The notes under the pieces: model-generated | Told to the model about the DNA's origin: nothing | The model's input: only the letters and a program-made list of their open reading frames with translations | Databases searched by the model: none | Made by a program: the position numbers and the translations under genes | Assembly: GCA_041666965.1 (NCBI GenBank) | Contig: JBAYFX010000011.1 | Coordinates: 1 to 24,541 of the forward strand | Length of the DNA stretch: 24,541 nucleotides | Direction: 5' to 3' | From: JBAYFX01 sp041666965 | GTDB lineage: Bacteria > Patescibacteriota > Microgenomatia > UBA12405 | Part shown: piece after piece, positions 1 to 12,000 of the stretch | Layout of the letters: every line of letters begins with the position of its first letter | How positions within the stretch are numbered: the stretch's first letter is position 1

Positions 1-3000
1 ATAAGTTGCCAAACGGGGATGTGTGTTGTTATGAGCGAAAGCCGGAGCCTCCTTCGTGGAGTGGATGCTGGTATGCACCGGAAGGGCAGTGTCGGAGTCA
101 GGCTAATTGGAATTGGTGGGGTAGCCAACCGGATTGTCATGATGTGTGCGATGCTAACGGACGTTGTGAGCGGAATTGCTGTTGTAAGCCGGAACCGGAA
201 CCACCGCCGCCGTCACCTACCCCAACCTTAGTAAAGTCACCTTTATTAGTAGGGGGGCAGACTGTTGTAAACGTAGGAACGTCAAAGTGTTTTTTTGGAG
301 TGTCAGATTGTTCAACATTGGGTAGATTTGGATTAAGAGGCTGTGCTACATCATCCTGCCCTAACGGAGTGGCGGCATGTTGCGGAAATATTATTCCTAA
401 AGAAATAAAAGAATGTACCCCTTATGCCAAGCAATGCGAGGGCGGGCAGATAAGAGTTTGTGATGATGATGGGTTTTGGAACGAATGGACAACGTGCGTT
501 TCGGGTTTATGTGGAAGCAAGACAGTTTGCGGGGCTATTGGAGCTGGTGGTTCTTGTTATTGGGGGGTGAGTACTTGTGATAAATTGAACCGGTTGACGG
601 CTAGTGGGTGTACCTCATGCCCGGCGGGGACGGCGGCTTGTTGTGGGGCTGAGGTTACCCATACGGTATGTCCAGCTAATACAAAAAGATGTGTGGCAGG
701 GGTGGGAATCGAGGTGTGTAAGTCAGACGGGACGGGGTGGGGTGGAGCGATGATGTGTGTTTCCGGAATTTGTGATGCTAAAACGAATGCTTGTAAGCCA
801 CCGGCTTATTGTGACGGGCAGAGACAAGGATCTTCACGTTGTAAAGGAAACAATCAGATTGAAGAGTGCGGCCCCAGTGGCTCATGGTTGGTAAAGGAAA
901 GTTGTAAATCTTGGGAATTGTGTCGGGGGGGGAGTTGCACCATGCAAGCAGTACCGTCAATGTTACCAGTAGGAGAGGGGAAGTGTTATTTTGGAGTTTC
1001 ATCTTGTGCGACAGTAGGCCGAATGCCAACGACGGGGTGTAATAGTTGCCCATTGGGAACAGCAGTATGTTGTGGGAGGGAAAGTACTAGTAATGATTTG
1101 GTGTGTAAACCTAACTCTCAGAGGTGTGACAGTGGAGCTTATTTTCATTGTGATGGGAGTGGATTACGGTGGGATTGGTCGGCTTGCACATCTGGGGTGT
1201 GTGCTGAAGATGGGTTGAAATGTAAACCGTCAAAGACCGGTGGGCAGTGCGTTTATGGAATTTCCAACTGTGCTAAATTGGAGCCTCCAAGATTAAGTTC
1301 TAACGGGTGTGGATCTAGCTGCCCGGTTGGTAGTTCGGCGGCTTGTTGCGGAGAGGTGATTGAGAGGAGTTATCAAAAGTGTGAACCGGGAAAGATTATC
1401 TGTGAGGATGGGTCGATAAACCGATGCCGGGATGACGGGATGGGTTTTGATTATGCGGTTTGTCAGTCACACCAGTGCCGGAAAGACGGAAGTAATACCT
1501 GTTTGCCATATTCTTACGTAGAACCTCAATTTACGGCTTTTTCTCAAGTGGCGGCTGAAGCGGTGGATGGAAAAAGGGTAACGTTACTAGAAATTTGCAA
1601 AACGAAAATCAAATTAAGTCCAATTGAGGCGGCTTCCGAATGTGGTAGTTTAAGTTACGAGGAGTTGGTTAAGAAGTTTTTACCTGAAGGGCAGGAAGAG
1701 TTAATTAAAGTTTATAACAATAGAAATGTAGTTGAGATTAAAACAGCTATGGATACGGCATTGTTGGTGGAAGACTTACGTAAGCAGGGATATACTCGGG
1801 ATCAAATTATTGCCAAAATAGGCCAGGAGGCTTATTACGGACGATATTCGACGGCGAAAACTGATGAAGAAATTAGAAAGGAAGTAATTGCGGCTTACGG
1901 GGTGTTAATTACACCAACATATTTGAGTTGGACAAAAGAACAAATGGCTTTGGCTAGTTTTAACCCAGCCACAATTGAAATGTATGAGCGGGTTAAAAAA
2001 GAGATTGAAGAAGAAGTTGCGTTAAGAAAAAAAATGGGACTGGACTGGAAGAGTAAATGTCTTAATTTGAAACTGACGAATTGCGACAAAGCCAGTGAGG
2101 AAGCGGGTATTGCCGCAATGACTATCATTAATCCGGAAGCACCAAATATTTTTGCTGACTGGAAGGCCTGTAAAAATATGGGCCAAACTTTGGTGAATTT
2201 GGGGTGGGTAGTAATGGATGAAAACGGACAGTGCCAGTTGACCCAAAAGACTGTGGATTATAAAAACAGCAAGACTCCAATTGTGGACATGGTGGCTGAG
2301 TTGCAAAAACAACGGGGAATATTTCTATTTAACCCGGTGGAGAACTTTGTGGTGTTTAACAATATAACTGGTGGGCAGGTTACACGGGGTCAGGACATGA
2401 TTACGGTGGCGGAACTAAGGTATGGAAGGGCACTGGAAGTAACCCAGAAAGTAGCCAAAGGTGAGGAGCTGACGGTTGAAGAAAGAGCTTACTTTGAGAG
2501 TGAGGGGTATAAAGATGATTTAATTCAAAAATCAGATATTTCCCGGGGTTGGCTAATTAAGTGGACACCGGGGTTGGCAGCACCAGTGGGGGTAGTGGTT
2601 GGCGTGGGAACTGTAATTATTACGGGAGGAGGAGCACTGCCTGTGTATTTGGGAGCAATTGGGACGGGGATGGGGGCGGCGGCAACGGTGACGAGTGTGG
2701 GTGGGGTGTCTGAGGCTTGTGATAACGGAGCAACTATTTCAAACAATAGAGATTGTACTTTGGCTTGGGGTAATTTAGCATTATCTGCGGCTTCAACAGT
2801 GAGTGGAGGTTTGGGTACGATTACCAAAGCTGGCAAGTGGGTATCACTAACGAAAGCGGCTAATGTTATGGACGTTGTAGCTTCGGGAGGTGGAATACCT
2901 TTGTTTTCGGCTCAAGCAGTAATTCAATATCAAGCAGGAGATGTGGAGGCGGCAGTATTTTCCAGTGCCATGGCCTTGGGAGCACTTGGTAGAACGTTTC

Positions 3001-6000
3001 AGGCGGTGAGGTTTATGAACGGAGCAACCGGACAGCAAGTAGCTTCTAACATGAATAAGTATTTGAATCCGGCAGATATAGTTGTGAATTATGCCACTTT
3101 TGCTACGTCTTGCGAGTCGGCTTTGGATAGCGACCCGCAGGGGGCTACTTGGCTTATGTGTATTCAATCGGGTATGTCGGCGTTTTTAACCCATGCTAAC
3201 GTTGAGTTTGCCCGACGACAGGCAATTTCCGGGGAAGTTGCCAACCCTGAGGCGATTGCTGGAGGGATTAAAGACGCGGAAGTGCTAAGAAGAGTGACAG
3301 AAGAGACAGCTACCCAACGGGCCAAGGTGACTGAGAACGCCAAGACATTGGCCGAGGAATATGCTAAAAAAATTGCTGATATTGATGATGATTTAGGGCA
3401 GAAATTAATTGAGTTAGATGCCAAAAAGTTACCAAAAGATCAACATGAAGCGGAGCTAGAGAGAATCCATATTGAAGGGGCCGAAGCTAGGAATAGAGCA
3501 TCGATTGATTGGAATGTGTCCCAAGAAATGACCAGTAGGCAGTTGGAACAAGAAGTAAGAAACACCCGGATTAAGGTAGAGGCTGAAATTAAAGCCAAAG
3601 GCGGGGGTAGTGAGTTAACTGCTGAGCAGAGACAAAGAATTAATGAGGCACTTGATGGGGTTGAAGCAGAGCGGCAAGCAGCTAACCAAAAGTTGGAGGT
3701 TGAATTGAGGGCAGCAGCTCAGGCTGCTGACCCAGTTGAAGCAAGAAAAGTAGCTGAGCAAAAATGGGAGTTGGAAGTAACCCGTATCGACAGAGAGGTA
3801 GCAGTGGCAGTCGAGAAAGCAATTTCACTGGATCCAGTTGCAGTAGAACCGCCAAAACCCGACGAGCCGGTAGTTCCAAAACTTACAACAGTTGAAGAAG
3901 CAACCAGACTTATTGCTGAGGCCAAAACCAAACTAACAGAAGCTGAGGCGGCCCTAAAGAGTATTAAAGACCAGTGGAATCCACTGGAAATTAATAATCA
4001 AAAAATTGCTGCGGCTGAAACGGCGGTTAATACGGCCAGAAATCAATATAACCAAACGATAGAAGCTAACTGGAAAGTAATTCAAGAACCGGCGCTGAAA
4101 GCTTACAAAACGACAGTGGGGGAGGGTAAGGTGAGTGTAGTTGAGACGGGTGGAAAATATCGGTTAAAGGTAGCAGACGGGGTAACATCAGAGGTAAAAA
4201 CAGTGGTAGACAGATTAAACGTGACAATTGAGTCCCTGGAGACAGCAAATCGTTACACTTTGAGGGAGCAGCAAGTAAGGTTATTGTTGGCAGACGAAGC
4301 AATTCTCCAGCTACAAGCCGGAGGAGGAAAGACTTCGGTTATCGGGCCAATGTTGGCGGCAATAAATAAGCGAATGATAGCTAGTTTGCCAAATTCTTCT
4401 GAGGCAAACACGTACGTAGTTGAATCCTTAGTAATAAAAAGCTTTTATGAGAGCCAGGGAATTGAAATGGTATTTTACGACAGTAAAAAAGGATTTTTAA
4501 AAGTTGGTAGTGGATTTGACCGAAATACAGCAGAGGTAATACCGCTTTCGGAAGTAAGGCAGATGGCCAACGAGGCAGTTGTCAGTGGCAAAAAGGGGTT
4601 ACTAGTAATTACCGAGTCGTCGGATTTGGCTTTTGGTACAATTTCGGGCCGGAGAGGGGATAGCCCTGAATCACAATTATTTTTTGACATGGTTTTGGGT
4701 GAAAGAGACTTTTTTCTGGCAGTAGACGAAGTTGGGGCTAATGTTAGGGGGAGTTTCTCAGTATCAAAGGGTGAGCCAGCAAAGATTTCTAAGTTGCAAA
4801 CGCTTGTAGATACCTATGGGTTAGGTAGCGGGGAAAAAGTATTAAACATAAGTTCACAAGTTGAGGAATCAAGCGTATTGGTAGAATTCAGGCAACAGGT
4901 ATTGGATTCCATTAAAGCTAAAAAGGCAACCGGAGAGCTGTTTTTTGAATATACAGATCCGAAAACAGGTCGCAAAACTAACCGCCCTTACCCCAAGGAC
5001 ATGGGAATTGTGGGGCGATCTTATGAAGAAATTGCCAGTCAAGCATTAGTTGAAAACGGATTGCCAGCGGGAAGTAAGGTTAGGACTGAGGTAGAGGCAA
5101 TAGTAGCTGAGCTAAAAGTAAACCCAAAAAGTGAAGCTGCCAGAAGACGAATGGAGGCATTAATTAAAACCAGTGGAGAGACACCCGGAGAAACTGCTTT
5201 GATTCGTGATTTGGATTACCGGATGGCGGATTTACAAGCCCGATGGAAAGTATTGGCACGAGTGCCGGAAAATGATTTTGGTTTTGAAACAGCTGCCGAA
5301 ATTGCCACCGAAATGCAACTGTTGCAAAAGCAAATTGACACAAATCCGAAGAATAAGGCAGAATTGAGCGCGAAATTGGCAGAGCTTAAAGCGACACCCG
5401 GAGGTGAGGTGGTGTTACGTAAATCTCAGGGAACAACCGGGGAAAGTTATTCGGGAGCAGTAGACAGAATTGCTTTGCAATCGGAAGGGTTAAAAATGGT
5501 AGAGGCAATGGGTAAGGACATAAAAGGTGCTAAAAGTGCGGGAGAATTAACTATTACACCAGATTCGGACCAAATTACTAACCGGGAAATATATCAAGAA
5601 AAAATCAGACGGGGACAATTTAAAGGGTATGATGCGACGCCAGATACAGCGGCTAATGCTTTGGGGACTAAAGCGACGGGTGGATCTGAGGCATTTAGAA
5701 AACCAGAAACGGTGATAACTGAGAGGGACGGGGCCAGTTTGATAAAAAAAGGTGTGGATAGTATGGGTGATAGTTTGAAAGGTAAGGCGGCGGCCTTTGT
5801 GGTAGCAGATGATGGGAGGCCATTACCCGATACGACCCAAGACATTGTGGATGCAATGCCTGGGAGAAGAAAGTTGGCCCGGACTAAGTTTATTACTGAA
5901 CCAAATGGAGCCGAAAAGACTGAATATTATATTGAAGATTTAACTGTAGGGGTGGACGGTAAAGTGAAAAGGACGATAACACAAATATCAGAAAACCAGA

Positions 6001-9000
6001 AAGCCTGGAGTGTTGAAGTTCAAAAAATATTAGCGACTGACCCAGAGGGTTTAATAGTTGTATACGAGGGCAGAACCAGGGCGGTGGACTTGAAAGTAGA
6101 GGCAGCCAATAAAAACATGAAGTGGACAGTAGTAGCCTCAGACCAGAATAATATGGAGGATATTACGCAGTCTTGGAAACGGAACCGGGTACCAGCCAAG
6201 GGTAAAGATTTGGTGAAAGAAGGTTGGACACTTGAAGAAATTGAAATTGCGTCTCAGTTTGATTTGTGGGTGAGAACGGAAAATGGAGTTTCAATTGCTG
6301 CCGATCCGGTAGGATATTTTAAGGGGGTATTGGAAGATCAGTTGGCAGTGGAAAGGGTAGAGATGGCCCTCAAAGAAATGAGTCAAGGGCGAAAACAAAC
6401 AGCCCAGGAAGTAGAAAAAATGCTTGCGGAAATTAGACCCGGAAAAGAGACGGAGATAAAAGCAGCTGTAGATGAAATGAGAGCGGAAGCTAAAAGGTTA
6501 GAACGGGCACAGGCAGCAGAAATTGTAACTAAACCATTAACCGGAGATGAAATACCATCAGAAATTTATAAACGTGGCCAGGAAGCGCAACTACAATCTG
6601 AACAAAGAGCATCAGATATTATTAACAAGTTTGGTTTGACTGATGTGGAAGCAGCTGGGTTAAGAAAAGTACTGGGGTTGGATGTGGCGTATCCGAGTGT
6701 TGAAGAATTTAACCGGGTGTACCGGAGCCCAAATGTAGAACCGCAAGCGGCACCTAAAAGCCCGGCGGAGGCGGTAATGAATTGGGCTAAAACCAACAGT
6801 CCTGAAGATTTGCCAAGTGCTATTTGGCACGGAGGAGCAGAGGGAAATACAACAGCAGTCCAAACTGGAACACCAACTGATTCTAATGACGGGGGTACGG
6901 GATTGATTACCAAGCCGGTTGAAGATTTAGCCTCTAGTTACAAAGTGGAAACCACGGGGAAGAGCCAGGATGTTGTGGTTAAGGAGATTGGGCAAAAAGT
7001 TTACCAGTTAGCAACAGGTTTAAAAATGACCCGGCCACCTCAAGCACCGGTTAATTTGGAGGCAGTAACTAACCTGGAAGAAGCAGTTAAAGTGGCTCAG
7101 ATTGAAAATGATGAAATGGAAAGACTTTCGGGAGTTAAGTATGACGGAATAAAAACACACAGCCAATATTTGGCGGATGGGCAAAAAGTGATTAACGAGA
7201 TAAATTCAGAGGCAGGAAAGTATCAAATACCAACAACTAAAGATGGAAAGCAAATACCAGTATCGGTACTGGAACCGCAGATTGCGGCGGCCAAAGCGGC
7301 ACAAAATGGAAATGTGGGAGTGGGGACAGACGAGGCAAAGGTCCAAAATGACCGAGCCAAGGGGGCGGGGACGGTTAGACAAACGGGGGAGACAAATGAA
7401 GAATTGAAGTTAAGGGTAGATAAGATTGAGGCAGAATATATTACTTTGGGAGGGTTGGGATATGGTCGAAAAGACATAATTGACCCGGATACTGCGGAAG
7501 TAAGGAAGGAAAACTATAGTGATTTTAAAGCCAGAGTAGCCAAAGAAATTAGAACCGGTTGGTTGGAGCTGGGGGTAAATAAGATTATTGATCAAAATAA
7601 TTTAGAAAAAGAGGCCGAGGATTTAAAAGCGGTAAAAACTCTGGCTAACAAATTAAAAGAAGCTAATATTGATCCGAAAAGTTACAAAGGGGAGTGGAAT
7701 GATGTGGCAATTAAAGCATATATTGTGACTTTCCAGGATCAGCAAAAGATCGCTCAAATTAAGGAGGAGTTGGTTAATACTTATGGATATGAAGCGAGTG
7801 GACTGGTGAATGACTTAGTGGATTTACATGCGGCACAGGCGAAGTTGGATTTTACTAAAAAAAGAATTGGGGAACTTGGAGCGGAGTCGAAAAGGGATAA
7901 CTTGGGAGTAGAATGGCAAAAGGGTTGGACACCGGAGAGAATGAGTCAGGAGATGACAACCCGCAGAGCAGCAAAGAAGACGCAGGCGGATATTATTAGG
8001 AGCTATGGAGAAAACAATATTGTGGAAAATAATTTAACTTTAGCGATGTTAAAAGAAAAGGCAGAAAGTCTTAAGTCTCAAGAAGATCAGATAGTGACTA
8101 CAAAGCCTGATTCAGCAGTGAAGTGGCCAAGAAAAGCAGGAGAAAGCTTGAGTGCTTGGGAAGAGAGAATGAGCTTGGGGGAGCAAAGAGAAAGAGCGGT
8201 AGCACAAAAGGTGGCCGGAGTTGATTTAGATAAAGCTAAAAATTCCGGAGATATGCGAGTTACGGCAGACAGAGCTGAGGCCATTAACCAAAGATCTCAA
8301 AGCTTGGGGGTGGATCCGTTAAGCGGGAACGAAACTTTAGATAAAGCGACAACCCGACTAAATCAAACCGAAGTAGAGTATAAGTTGTGGGAAAAGAAGT
8401 ACTCACATCGGGATGGAGTTAAATATGAAACTTGGAAATCCGAGGCGGTCAATTGGCTAAAAGGTCAGTATCCGGGCGCGAGGACTGATATTGAAGAAAA
8501 CGAAAGTTTGGTGGCTTTTGAAACAAGATTAAAACAGGAACAAGAAAATTGGGATTTAACAAACGGGCAACTGAGAGAAAAAATAATTAGTATTTTAGGA
8601 GAGAGTCCAGAAGGGTTGGGGAATATGGAACGGTCCGATTTGGAGGGGGAGATAAAGAAAGCCCAATCAAAACTAACCGCAAAGATTACTGAAGCTTTGA
8701 GGTCAAAAGAGGTAATAAGAGATGTTAATAGATATAAAGGTAGAATTGAGGCGGCAGGAAGTTTAAAGGAAGTGGATGTGATTGTAGGGGAAGCTAAAAG
8801 AGCTTATGGAGTGGCGATGGAGGAGAAGTTGGTAGAGGCAGAAGTGGCATATGGCGTGAATTTTGTTGCCAAAGTAAGAAGTTTTCAAATTCTTGAACAG
8901 ATTGAGGAGGCAATGGAGGATGAGCATGGAGCAATTGAAGCTATCGTGGCCAAAGCGGAAGCTGAGGGAATAGAGTTAGGAAAAGTTACGGGGATGGACA

Positions 9001-12000
9001 GAAGCCAAGTCAATCAAATATTGGTTGATAAGAGAAGTGAAAAAATTGCCAATGAGAGAAATAAAAAGCTGACTGGACAAATAAAAGCGATTATGGGGGC
9101 GGACTATCAGGTTAGGGGAACGGACCAAAGATCGTTGACTTTGGAGTTGGGGAAAGCGACAGAAGAATTGGCGGTAAAAAAACAAATGGCTCAAAATAAT
9201 CCAGCAGTCTCCGAAAACTCAGTGTGGTACTCAACTGTTGTTGCGGCCAAAGACTTAGAAACAATAAATAAGGTGAACAAGACTGCGGCGGATAATTTAA
9301 AAAGAGTAATTGAGGAAACGGTAGTTGCGGGTTGGAGTGACCAAGAAAAGGCCAACTTAACAAAGGCCAAATCAGTTGGTGAAATTAGTAAGTTGAAAGC
9401 GGGGGTTGAAGCTAGAATTGAGAAAGAAGTGGCTCAAAAAGCGGAAGAGGCTAGACAAGAGGAGGTAAGAAAAGCCAAAGAGGCAGAGGCAGCCAGAATT
9501 AAAGAGGAAGCTCGTAGGAAAGCTGAAGAGGCCAGAAAAGCAGAAGAGGTTAGACAAACAGAAGAGCGAAGACTGGCTGAGGAAAGATTGCGCCAAGAAG
9601 AGATAAGGAAGGTTCGAGAACTGGCCCAGGCCCAAGAAGCAAGTAGAATCAGAGATTTGAAGACGGCGGTGGCGGCGGCTAAAGCCAGAATTACTCCAAG
9701 AGATTTAGGAGGGTTTTTGAACGAGACGGAACTAAATCAAAAAACTGAAGCGGCCCAAGTCAGAACGTTGGTAACTGCGGCTGAGGGAAGTAAAAAAGCA
9801 GCGGTGGAAGCTGTTGTTAAAAAATTAGAAGCTTTAGTAATTGAGGTTAAAAAGGTAGATAATAAAATACAACCCGATCAGGAATTGATTGAGACAGTAA
9901 TGGCGGGGTATGAGAAAGACGTTGAGGCGGTGGACGCGAGGGTAACGGATGAAACCTTAGTGGCGGAAAAGATTAGTGAAGTTAAGCGAAAAATTAATGA
10001 AAAGCGACAAATAAGTCAACAAATTGCTAACTATTTTAAAGGGAAGGAAACGGAAGTGTTGGCAAAACAGGTAGCAGAGACTATGACTCTCAGGCGTTTG
10101 GATCGTTGGAAAAGTACCTACGATGAATTGTTTAAGTATTCCCAGAATGATGATTTTGATAGGTGGGACGATTTGTCTGATGATATGGTAGCCAGAAAGA
10201 TTAATTCTTTCCTTAATGGTATAGGAATGAATAAGAGGGTAATTGCTGAGGAAATCAAAATGCTGTGGAGTGAGAAGTTGAAAGCAGCCAGGCAAGCTCA
10301 AGCCAAATTGGCGAAGGACGTATTGGCGTTGTCACCCAAAGATGAGGTAGAAGGCAAATCGATAGCTGATTTACGGGTTAGATTGGAAAAAGTAAGTGAA
10401 GTTGGTGAAAGGACAAAGAGGGTGACTCAAGCAATTGTGGAACTGGAAACAGAATTGACGGCAGTTAAAATACCGATTAGTCAAAGTCGGGAACCGGTAA
10501 AAAAGAAATTGGGAGAGTTAAATAATAAATTAGGGAGAATTGATAAGACTGATTTGGCGAGCGTGGAGGGAATGGAGGCTAGAGCCAAAAAAATTAGGGC
10601 GGAGATTGACAGGTTAACTGCTTTAACTAAAAGAGTGACTGATTATTTGATCGACTACTCACGCGAAAGTGATCAAAGCTTGGTGTTACAGGTGGCGGAA
10701 GAGTTGGGTTTGAATAGAATTGAGGAGTGGAACGAGGAGCTGGTTAAGCGATTGGAGGCGAGTGGGGATTCATTTAAGCAAAAAGTCCAAAAATTACAGG
10801 CGGCAAGCAAGAGGCTGGTGGCTTTAGGAGTGGATAGCCGAAAGTTGGAAGGAATGACACTGGAACAATTGATGGCGCTTGAGGCTGAGCAAACTGCAAA
10901 TTTTTGGTTGGGAAAAATGGTGGAGGTGATTACCCAAAGAGTTAATCAGCAGGTGAAATCGATGAGTTTTAGTAGTGAAACCGAGGCAAAGAAACTGATT
11001 GAGGAAAGAGTTAATGAGCAAGTTGACGCTTATTTAAATCCACAAAATAGTGGTAGTAGTTATATAAAGGAAAATGTTAAGAGTTTGGCTGGACCGGATT
11101 ATGGTGAATGGCTTTCAGTAGTCGTTGAGGAAGCAGTGACTAAGGCAAGGGAGAGCTTTGTAAAGAAAATGATTGAGGGGGTAAGTTATAAAGTTTTGAC
11201 TAGTAAACCAATTGAAACGGTAGTAATTGGTGACGTTCATGGAGACTGGCAGCAGTTGTTTAAAATACTTCAGGGGACTAATAGTCAAGGTCCGAGGATT
11301 AGTAAGCCGCTTTTGGACGCCAAAGGTAACTGGATTGGAGGGGACACGCGGTTGGTGTTGAGTGGAGACTTGGTGGATAGATCGCCTAGTGGTACTTATG
11401 GCAGTGAAACAATTAAGAAAATTATGGATTTACAACTTAAAGCAGGAGTGGCTAGTGACGGCTTACCAAAGATAAGAATGACAATTGGGAACCATGATGC
11501 GGGATTCATTGCCGCATATTTGAGTATGAAAGACACAATCGAAGGAGCGTTTAGGGACGGGTTGGTGAGTATGCAGGGTGGAATGGTGGTTTTTAAAGAT
11601 CAAGCAACTCAGGGGGTATGGAATACAATGTCCAAATATGCTGCGTTAATGGAACCGGGCCCGGAGGCAGCGGATTTGGCATATTTTCATGTTCATCCTA
11701 GTCGAGAAGAAATGTTGACCTGGTTGGCTAATCAACCAGCAATTATTAAAAGCGGTAACAATTTATATATTCATGCTGATGGAATGGGGTACTTAAATTA
11801 TGGATCTAACGTGGAAGAGATAAACAGAAATATTGCTCAAAAGCTAAAAACGGCGGTTGGAGCTCAAGAAGTGGCGAGTATGTTTACAAAGGTAAAACCG
11901 GCTTTTGAGGCTACTAGTCAAGGCCGGGAAAATGCTGACAAAATGTTTAAAATGGCCGGGATAAACCCGGCCGAAGGTAAGATCTTTCATGGCCATTCTC

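Noticed and set aside
19..231. A 70-codon + strand frame starting at an ATG near the left edge
   Set aside because: It overlaps the cysteine-rich region in another frame, has no family look, and is an out-of-frame shadow of the giant gene.
750..755. ATG-ATG near residue 250 as the start codon of the gene
   Set aside because: It lies within a cysteine-rich repeat unit, and the frame with the same cysteine style continues upstream to the window edge.
6780..6850. WHGGAEG stretch as a phosphatase HGG motif
   Set aside because: None of the other metal-binding motifs accompany it; it sits in a flexible linker.
3252..11190. RHS/YD-type repeats or filamentous haemagglutinin repeats
   Set aside because: The region is charged and helical, with no YD motif or beta-helix pattern.
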